Assembly (NCBI GenBank): GCA_004524385.1
Contig: SDNM01000022.1
Coordinates: 1-10,711, forward strand
Origin: Promethearchaeota archaeon
GTDB lineage: Archaea; Asgardarchaeota; Lokiarchaeia; Sigyniarchaeales; SOKP01
Length of the DNA: 10,711 bases
Reading direction: 5' to 3'
The position numbers were made by a program, and so were the translations under genes. Numbering within the stretch: the first letter of the stretch is position 1; each line of letters opens with the position of its first letter. Under the pieces are notes generated by a model. It searched no databases. It saw only the letters and a program-made list of their open reading frames with translations, and was not told where the DNA came from. This document shows, in pieces, positions 6,040-10,711 of this stretch.

Positions 6040-8847
6040 ATGACAAAAATAACTCCGAAAATTTTAGAAGTAAAATTGAAAGAATTAGAAGATGATGGAA
6101 TACCAAATGATTTAATTGAGAAAATTAGAGATAAAGTAAAAGACGAAGTGTTAGAAGAGGAACAATTAGAATACTTATTAAACAAGATTTATATTAATTA
6201 TAACAATGCGATTGTAGAAGCATCCGAACCTGTTGGAACCGTTGCTGCTCAATCAATAGGCGAACCAGGGACTCAAATGAGCATTCCTGGCAACGAGCTT
6301 GTTATTATAAGAAGAGGAAAAGAATGTAATGTAGTACCAATTGGTGATTTTGTTGATAGTTTAATTGATCCAAATGAAATATTTGAATTAGAGCCTAAAT
6401 CTCCAAACTCATTGGTTTATGATATCCCAGATGAATTAGATATATATGTTCCAGCATTAAGTTTTAATGAAAAAATTGAATGGAGGAAACTAATTCAAAT
6501 TAGTAGGCATTTACCTAAAAGTGAATTAATTCAAATTAAAACTAGAAGTGGTAGAGAAATTATGGCAACTTTGTCACATTCATTTATCACTAGGCAAGAC
6601 AATAAGATTATTCCGATAAAAGGAAATGATTTAAAGATTGGAAGAAGAATACCATTGATTAAAAAGATTCCTTCAGATCAATCATTTAAAAGAATTTCAT
6701 TAGAACGATATTTACCTAAAAATGAAGTATGGTATGGTTCAGAATTGCATAAAGCAGCTGAATCTAAAAGAAGACTGGGAAGAGCATGGAAAGATGAATT
6801 TAACATAGTCTATAAAGTCCCAGTTAAGGAAGATGCTTTGAGGATTTCTTTAAAAAATAGCAAAAATCAACTATTATTACCTGGTTATATTTATCCTAAA
6901 ATGTATTCAAATGAGCAAATAAAAATCCCAGAAGAATTAGAACTTAATTTTCTAACAGGTTGGTTTATTGGAGCTTATCTATCTGAAGGATCGTGTACAG
7001 ATCAATTTGTGAGTATTACGAATTTAAATGAAAATTATCAAAAACATGTGATTAAATTCGCTGAATTATTTTCGATTAATTATGCCTATGATGAAACTGA
7101 AGGAGAATATGGACCTAGTGTTTCAATACATTTATTTTCAAGCGTATTAGCAAAATTAATGAATCGAATGTGCGGTAAATATGCTACCGAAAAATTTATT
7201 CCGCAATGGTCAATTAATTGTCCTAATGAATTTATTTCTGGTTTATTAAGAGCTTATTTTGATGGTGATGGAAATTTCAGTTCAGAACGACAACAAATTC
7301 GAGCTAGCTCTAATTCTAAAGAACTAATTGATGGTATTTGTTTATTATTATCAAGATATGGAATATATACGAGAAAAACTCATGGAAAAAAACAATACAA
7401 ATTGAGAATTCCTGGTAAATTTGCACCACTTTTTAAGAATTTCATCGGATCAGATATCGAATCAAAAAAGATAGAACTCGAAAAAATGGTGGAAATTGAA
7501 GAAAAGAAAATTGAAGATGAGAGTGTAACTTATGACTCAGTTGATATGATTCCTGGATTTGGAAATATATTTAAAATTTTACGTGCAGAATTGGAAATTG
7601 ATAGTAAATCACCACTTGGAGCAAATATTAGAAAGATTACTAAAAAACAAAAAATTGGACGTCAAACACTTAGAAGATATATAAAAATTTTTGAAGATAA
7701 AGCAAAAAAACAAATGAAAACATCAAAGATTAAAGAATTAATAACACCTTTACACCATGCTTTAAACTCTGATATTTTGTGGGATGAAATTATTAATATA
7801 AAATTAATTGATTCACCTACTAAATATGTATATGATTTTGCTGTGGATGGGTTTGAAACATTTTCAACAGGAGAGGGATTAATCACTCATAATACGCTAA
7901 GAACCTTTCATTACGCAGGAGTTGAAGAGTTTTCCGTCACACAAGGGCTTCCTAGGCTAATAGAAATTGTTGATGCTAGGCGTTTTCCTAGTACGCCACA
8001 GATGGAAGTATATTTAGAACCGGGTTATGCGGAATCTGAAGAAACAGCAATCAAGGTTCATAATCGAATTGAGCAAATTAGGATGGAACAAATTACTCAT
8101 GACGTAGATTTAGATTTTGTGAATTGGAATATAATAATAAATTTAATCCCTGATATATGTGAGAAGAAAGGAATAGATATAGATGAGATTCCTGATATCC
8201 TAAAGCGATACAAAAAGAAAGGTACAATTAGACAAGAAAAAAATTCAGTTATAATTGATCCTGGTATAGAAGACTTACAAAGCCTCCAAAAAATGCGGGA
8301 GAAAATCCTTAAAAAGGTGGTTAAGGGGATTAGAGGTGTAAAAAGAGGGTTATTAACTCCTTCTGATGATAATCAAGAATGGATAATTAAGACAGAAGGG
8401 ACAAACCTTCAAGGTGTGACCCAAATTGAAGGTGTAGATGTATCAAGGACGGTTTCGAATCATATACATGAAGTTGAGAAATTATATGGCATAGAAGCTG
8501 CTCGAAATATGATTATTAGAGAGGCTCAAAAAGTACTTGAACAACAGGGGCTTGACGTAGACACAAGACATTTGTTAATCCTTTCTGATTTAATGTGCAC
8601 CACCGGAACTATTCAATCAATCGGGAGGCATGGTATTTCAGGCTCAAAGTCGAGTGTTTTTGCTCGAGCAGCGTTTGAAGTTACTGTAAATCAATTACTC
8701 GACGCAGGGCTTTATGGTGAAGAGGAGAGACTCCTTGGTATCCCGGAAAATGTTATTATAGGGCAAATAACACCTATCGGGACGGGAAGAACAAGAATTA
8801 TGTTCGATCTTGACGCTAATTTAGAAATTTTAAAAAAGAAAAAATAA
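6040..8847 (+). CDS. rpoA2: DNA-directed RNA polymerase subunit A'' (Rpo1C), with intein
   Basis: This is the C-terminal third of the largest RNA polymerase subunit, which completes the active centre and clamp together with A'. The precursor has 935 residues. Residues 1-80 are the N-extein, ending in AAQSIGEPGTQM. Residues 81-618 are an intein, and the C-extein starts TLRTFHYAGV at 619 and contains LPRLIEIVDARR. Near the C-terminus are LMCTTGTIQSIGRHG and a segment with KSSVFARAAFEVT, both typical of the family. After intein removal the protein has 397 residues, the normal length for A''. The start is ATG 6040, chosen for its Shine-Dalgarno site and normal N-terminus. The gene follows rpoA1 by 26 bases and is likely co-transcribed. 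A seven-T run at 8901-8907 may end the transcript. Confidence 0.97.
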   Translation: MTKITPKILEVKLKELEDDGIPNDLIEKIRDKVKDEVLEEEQLEYLLNKIYINYNNAIVEASEPVGTVAAQSIGEPGTQMSIPGNELVIIRRGKECNVVPIGDFVDSLIDPNEIFELEPKSPNSLVYDIPDELDIYVPALSFNEKIEWRKLIQISRHLPKSELIQIKTRSGREIMATLSHSFITRQDNKIIPIKGNDLKIGRRIPLIKKIPSDQSFKRISLERYLPKNEVWYGSELHKAAESKRRLGRAWKDEFNIVYKVPVKEDALRISLKNSKNQLLLPGYIYPKMYSNEQIKIPEELELNFLTGWFIGAYLSEGSCTDQFVSITNLNENYQKHVIKFAELFSINYAYDETEGEYGPSVSIHLFSSVLAKLMNRMCGKYATEKFIPQWSINCPNEFISGLLRAYFDGDGNFSSERQQIRASSNSKELIDGICLLLSRYGIYTRKTHGKKQYKLRIPGKFAPLFKNFIGSDIESKKIELEKMVEIEEKKIEDESVTYDSVDMIPGFGNIFKILRAELEIDSKSPLGANIRKITKKQKIGRQTLRRYIKIFEDKAKKQMKTSKIKELITPLHHALNSDILWDEIINIKLIDSPTKYVYDFAVDGFETFSTGEGLITHNTLRTFHYAGVEEFSVTQGLPRLIEIVDARRFPSTPQMEVYLEPGYAESEETAIKVHNRIEQIRMEQITHDVDLDFVNWNIIINLIPDICEKKGIDIDEIPDILKRYKKKGTIRQEKNSVIIDPGIEDLQSLQKMREKILKKVVKGIRGVKRGLLTPSDDNQEWIIKTEGTNLQGVTQIEGVDVSRTVSNHIHEVEKLYGIEAARNMIIREAQKVLEQQGLDVDTRHLLILSDLMCTTGTIQSIGRHGISGSKSSVFARAAFEVTVNQLLDAGLYGEEERLLGIPENVIIGQITPIGTGRTRIMFDLDANLEILKKKK
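6280..7893 (+). mobile_element. Intein in RNA polymerase A'' (538 residues, LAGLIDADG endonuclease)
   Basis: Excision joins GEPGTQM to TLRTFHYAG, the uninterrupted family sequence. The intein begins with Ser1 (SIPGNELVII), has block B TLSH at intein residues 97-100, ends with GEGLITHN carrying the usual His-Asn, and is followed by Thr+1. It therefore splices, if active, through oxygen rather than sulfur nucleophiles. Both endonuclease motifs look intact: GWFIGAYLSEG (227-237, acidic Glu at 236) and LLRAYFDGDG (322-331). A basic segment near 450-470 (KKQKIGRQTLRRY) could be a helix-turn-helix. Its sequence differs clearly from the A' intein, so the two are independent insertions rather than copies. 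It looks homing-competent by motif, but activity is not shown. Confidence 0.95.
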
Positions 8848-8900
8848 ATTTAAACAGAAATATCCAAAATTTACTAAAAATATATATAATATTAATATAA

Positions 8901-8907
8901 TTTTTTT
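8901..8907 (+). terminator. U-tract after rpoA2
   Basis: Seven T in a row lie about 55 bases after the rpoA2 stop without a strong hairpin. A U-tract alone can terminate archaeal RNA polymerase. A new TATA-like box follows at 8923, so the polymerase genes and rpl30e may be separate or partly separate transcription units. Confidence 0.4.
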
Positions 8908-8922
8908 AAGATACTTAATTAA

Positions 8923-8932
8923 TGTATAATAA
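8923..8932 (+). promoter_or_regulatory. Putative TATA box of rpl30e
   Basis: TGTATAATAA is centred about 30 bases before the ATG at 8958. No Shine-Dalgarno site precedes that ATG. The spacing predicts a leaderless or nearly leaderless transcript and supports 8958 as the start. Confidence 0.45.
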
Positions 8933-8957
8933 TTAGACACATATTTGGCAATTATTG

Positions 8958-9332
8958 ATGGTACCTAAAAAGAGAAGCCAATCAGCTATGAGCTCTATAG
9001 ACACTTCACGAAAAAAGATAAAAGAATTCGATATCGATACAAATATCAAAGTAGCTTATAAGACTGGTAAAATAATTTATGGTAAAAAGCAGGTATTAAA
9101 AGAATTAAGGCAAAATCCATTTAAAATGTTAATAATCGCCAATAATTGTCCTAAAGAATTAGAAAATCAATTAAACTACTATAATTCTTTAATGAAAAAC
9201 AAACTTTTCATTTATAAATATAAAGGTTCTAGCTGGGACCTGGGATTAGCCTGTGCTAAACCCTATATGATTTCAGTAATAGGTGTAATTGATTCTGGAG
9301 ATTCTGATTTATTAAGCTTAAGAGCAAATTGA
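8958..9332 (+). CDS. rpl30e: Large-subunit ribosomal protein L30e
   Basis: This 124-residue member of the L7Ae/L30e RNA-binding superfamily is a large-subunit ribosomal protein in archaea and eukaryotes. The conserved core starts near residue 28 with KVAYKTGKIIYGKKQVLKEL. It continues through MLIIANNCPKELENQL to GSSWDLGLACAKPYMISVIGV, the usual L30e order of nucleotide-contacting and C-terminal strands. Typical family members have about 100 residues, so there is a basic N-terminal extension of roughly 20. A start at the ATG near 8988 would shorten this, but it lacks a good Shine-Dalgarno site. A TTG at 8955 would add one residue and is unlikely. The position between rpoA2 and nusA is the conserved archaeal arrangement and supports L30e rather than another L7Ae-family protein. 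Confidence 0.92.
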   Translation: MVPKKRSQSAMSSIDTSRKKIKEFDIDTNIKVAYKTGKIIYGKKQVLKELRQNPFKMLIIANNCPKELENQLNYYNSLMKNKLFIYKYKGSSWDLGLACAKPYMISVIGVIDSGDSDLLSLRAN

Positions 9333-9360
9333 AAATAAAGTAATACTGGAAATTTAAAAA

Positions 9361-9849
9361 ATGTTAAAGAAAAATATTAAGATTGATAGGGATTCAATGG
9401 AACTTATCTCACTGTTTAATAATATATCTGGTGCAATAATAAAAGATTGTTTGGTGTTTAAATCTCCAGAAAATTATGGGGAAATTATAATTTTCTTAGT
9501 AAAAAAGCAAGATGTTGGAAAAGCAATTGGAAAAAATGGAGAGCACGTTAAAGATCTAATGTCAAAACTTCAAAAGAAGATTGATGTAATTCCTTTTTCA
9601 GAGAAACTTGATGAATTCATTCAATTTATTTTGAACACTACAAAAAACTCCATTAAGGTACAAAATATCGAAATAAAATCCTCAAAAAATCAAAAGAAAA
9701 CTGTAATTATCACTGTTCGCCCTCAAGATCGAGGTAAAGCTATTGGTAAGGACGGGTCTATGATAAGGAAGATAAAAGAATTAGTCCTTAGGCATTTTGA
9801 CGTTGACAATGTGATAATAAATACTAAAAATACAGGAAATTTTCAATAA
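9361..9849 (+). CDS. nusA: Transcription factor NusA, archaeal two-KH-domain form
   Basis: This 162-residue protein matches archaeal NusA, which lacks the bacterial N-terminal polymerase-binding and S1 domains and keeps two KH domains. KH1 carries the GxxG loop in DVGKAIGKNGEHVKDL (about residues 51-66). KH2 carries it in RGKAIGKDGSMIRKIKEL (about 122-139). A lysine-rich linker separates them. It is expected to bind RNA in transcription or ribosome assembly; the archaeal role is less defined than the bacterial one. The gene starts 28 bases after rpl30e, with only a weak GGA at 9348-9350 as a ribosome site, and is likely co-transcribed with rpl30e. The order rpl30e-nusA-rps12 supports the call. 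The Asn/Lys-rich C-terminus after residue 150 looks disordered. Confidence 0.93.
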   Translation: MLKKNIKIDRDSMELISLFNNISGAIIKDCLVFKSPENYGEIIIFLVKKQDVGKAIGKNGEHVKDLMSKLQKKIDVIPFSEKLDEFIQFILNTTKNSIKVQNIEIKSSKNQKKTVIITVRPQDRGKAIGKDGSMIRKIKELVLRHFDVDNVIINTKNTGNFQ

Positions 9850-9875
9850 TTCGAAATCTCTAGTGGATGAAACTC

Positions 9876-9885
9876 TTTTTTATTT
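9876..9885 (+). terminator. T-rich tract after nusA
   Basis: TTTTTTATTT begins 27 bases after the nusA stop and is followed by a promoter-like region for rps12. No strong GC stem precedes it. It fits an archaeal U-tract terminator, perhaps partial, since the downstream ribosomal genes are often co-transcribed. Confidence 0.4.
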
Positions 9886-9893
9886 TGAACTAG

Positions 9894-9932
9894 TACGAAA
9901 ATTTTAAGTTTAAGAAAATATTTCTTTTCGTA
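9894..9932. repeat. 8-bp inverted repeat upstream of rps12
   Basis: TACGAAAA (9894-9901) and TTTTCGTA (9925-9932) are perfect inverted copies 23 bases apart, just upstream of the probable rps12 TATA box. It could be a dimeric regulator site, a loose hairpin ending the upstream transcript, or chance. CG dinucleotides are scarce in this spacer, which makes the match slightly more notable. Confidence 0.4.
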
Positions 9933-9943
9933 TAGTAATTATT

Positions 9944-9954
9944 TTATTATAAAA
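9944..9954 (+). promoter_or_regulatory. Putative TATA box of rps12
   Basis: TTATTATAAAA is centred about 23 bases before the ATG at 9972. No Shine-Dalgarno site is present between them. The arrangement suggests a leaderless rps12 transcript started within the cluster. Confidence 0.4.
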
Positions 9955-9971
9955 ATTGAAAATTTGATTAT

Positions 9972-10400
9972 ATGCCTAAAGGATTATATGCTGCGCGACA
10001 GTTAAAGAAAAATAGAAAAAGATTCAGATGGTCCAAAACAAAATACAAAAGAAAAAAACTCAAATTAAAACAAAAAGCGGATCCACTCGAAGGAGCACCT
10101 CAAGCACTTGGAATTGTGCTTCAAAAAGTAGGAAGAGAAAGCAAACAACCTAACTCAGCTATACGTAAGTGTGTAAGAGTTCAACTCAAGAAAAACGGGA
10201 AGAGTATTACCGCATTTTTACCTGGTGATGGGGCATTAAACTTTATAGAGGAACACGATCAAGTCATTGTTGAGGGGATTGGAGGTGCTAAAGGTAGAGC
10301 GGTTGGGGATTTGCCAGGAGTGAGATGGAAAGTTGTTAAAGTTAATGGAGTATCTTTAGATGCGCTACTTACCGGGCGGAAAGAAAAGCCATTGAGGTAA
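9972..10400 (+). CDS. rps12: Small-subunit ribosomal protein S12 (uS12)
   Basis: uS12 lies at the decoding centre of the small subunit and affects translation accuracy. The 142-residue length and motifs are those of archaeal and eukaryotic uS12. There is a basic N-terminus, then PLEGAPQALGIVLQKVGRE, QPNSAIRKCVRVQL, the conserved loop FLPGDGALNFIEEHD, and the C-terminal GDLPGVRWKVVKVNG. The PNSAIRK and GDLPGVRW loops face the decoding site. The ATG at 9972 gives MPKGLYAARQLKKNR, a normal archaeal start. No Shine-Dalgarno site is seen, and a TATA-like box precedes it. The last codons contain the Shine-Dalgarno site of rps7, whose ATG follows 5 bases after the stop, so translation of the two is probably coupled. 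Confidence 0.97.
   Translation: MPKGLYAARQLKKNRKRFRWSKTKYKRKKLKLKQKADPLEGAPQALGIVLQKVGRESKQPNSAIRKCVRVQLKKNGKSITAFLPGDGALNFIEEHDQVIVEGIGGAKGRAVGDLPGVRWKVVKVNGVSLDALLTGRKEKPLR
10394..10398 (+). promoter_or_regulatory. Shine-Dalgarno site of rps7, inside the end of rps12
   Basis: GAGGT overlaps the last sense codons and the first base of the rps12 stop, and lies 7 bases before the ATG at 10406. It supports that start and translational coupling of S12 and S7. Confidence 0.75.
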
Positions 10401-10405
10401 AATTT

Positions 10406-10711
10406 ATGAGCAAAAGCAAAACTGAAATAAAATTATTTAATATCTGGTCTTTTAATGATATAGATGTAAAAGATTATACTATAATTAATTATATTAATTT
10501 AAGACCTATTATTATCCCCCATTCATGCGGAAAACATGAACATAAAAGGTTCTGGAAGACTTCAAAGGTTTCCATAGTTGAACGGTTTGTCAATAGATTA
10601 TTATCCCCAGGATTTATAGCTGGAAAAATTAAGGGTCATAAAAGCTCTCATAATTCAGGAAAAAAAAATAAAATAATTAAAGGCATAAAAACTGCATTCA
10701 TATTGATCGAA
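10406..10711 (+). CDS. rps7: Small-subunit ribosomal protein S7 (uS7), 3' end outside the window
   Basis: An open frame of 102 codons runs to the window edge, so about half of the protein is present. uS7 organises the head of the small subunit near the exit site. Recognisable parts are IKLFNIWSFNDIDVKDYT near the start, RPIIIPHSCGKHEHKRF (about 35-51), and the universal segment VSIVERFVNRLL (about 56-67). A stretch with SGKKNKIIKGIKTAF follows. The ATG at 10406 is set by the GAGGT at 10394 and by family alignment. Archaeal uS7 proteins usually have about 190-200 residues. The cluster would be expected to continue with elongation factor 1-alpha and S10 beyond the window. Confidence 0.93.
   Translation, partial: MSKSKTEIKLFNIWSFNDIDVKDYTIINYINLRPIIIPHSCGKHEHKRFWKTSKVSIVERFVNRLLSPGFIAGKIKGHKSSHNSGKKNKIIKGIKTAFILIE

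Overview
The window comes from a low-GC (roughly 30% by eye) archaeal chromosome. The largest RNA polymerase subunit is split into A' and A'', and these are followed by genes for ribosomal protein L30e, NusA, S12 and S7. That is the conserved archaeal transcription/translation cluster. The AT-rich base composition, Asn/Lys-rich proteins and large intein-bearing polymerase genes would fit an Asgard (Lokiarchaeia-like) genome. That lineage assignment is inference; assignment to Archaea is secure.

Left part (1-1456). A two-helix membrane protein gene runs leftward off the window edge (<1-303, minus strand). It is separated by a divergent spacer from an unrecognised 249-residue gene (470-1219), which ends in U-tracts and a hairpin. 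A 237-base spacer then carries a TATA box and Shine-Dalgarno site for rpoA1. rpoH and rpoB, which often precede rpoA1, are not here.

Central part (1457-8847). rpoA1 looks broken at first sight: its first 79 codons are separated from the rest by a 30-base in-frame insertion with three stop codons (1694-1723). The insertion forms a hairpin with a perfect 9-bp stem. With the flanking exon bases it folds into a relaxed bulge-helix-bulge, the substrate of the archaeal tRNA splicing endonuclease. Cutting after the second base of each bulge restores exactly the family sequence. I therefore annotate rpoA1 as join(1457..1693,1724..6013) with an archaeal-type mRNA intron inside the N-terminal zinc-binding region. 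The same gene carries a 510-residue intein directly before the catalytic NADFDGD segment, and a C-terminal tail of nine KAPAK-type repeats. rpoA2 (6040-8847) carries a second, 538-residue intein. A working polymerase would thus need one RNA splicing event, two protein splicing events and assembly of two separate chains.

Right part (8848-10711). rpl30e, nusA, rps12 and the start of rps7 follow. rpoA1, rpoA2 and rps7 have clear Shine-Dalgarno sites. rpl30e and rps12 instead have a TATA-like box 20-30 bases before the ATG and no Shine-Dalgarno site, which suggests leaderless transcripts and internal promoters within the cluster.

The most noteworthy observation is the rpoA1 intron. Next come the stacking of RNA and protein splicing on one enzyme, the histone-H1-like tail, and a sharply GC-rich 51-base island over the trigger-loop codons.
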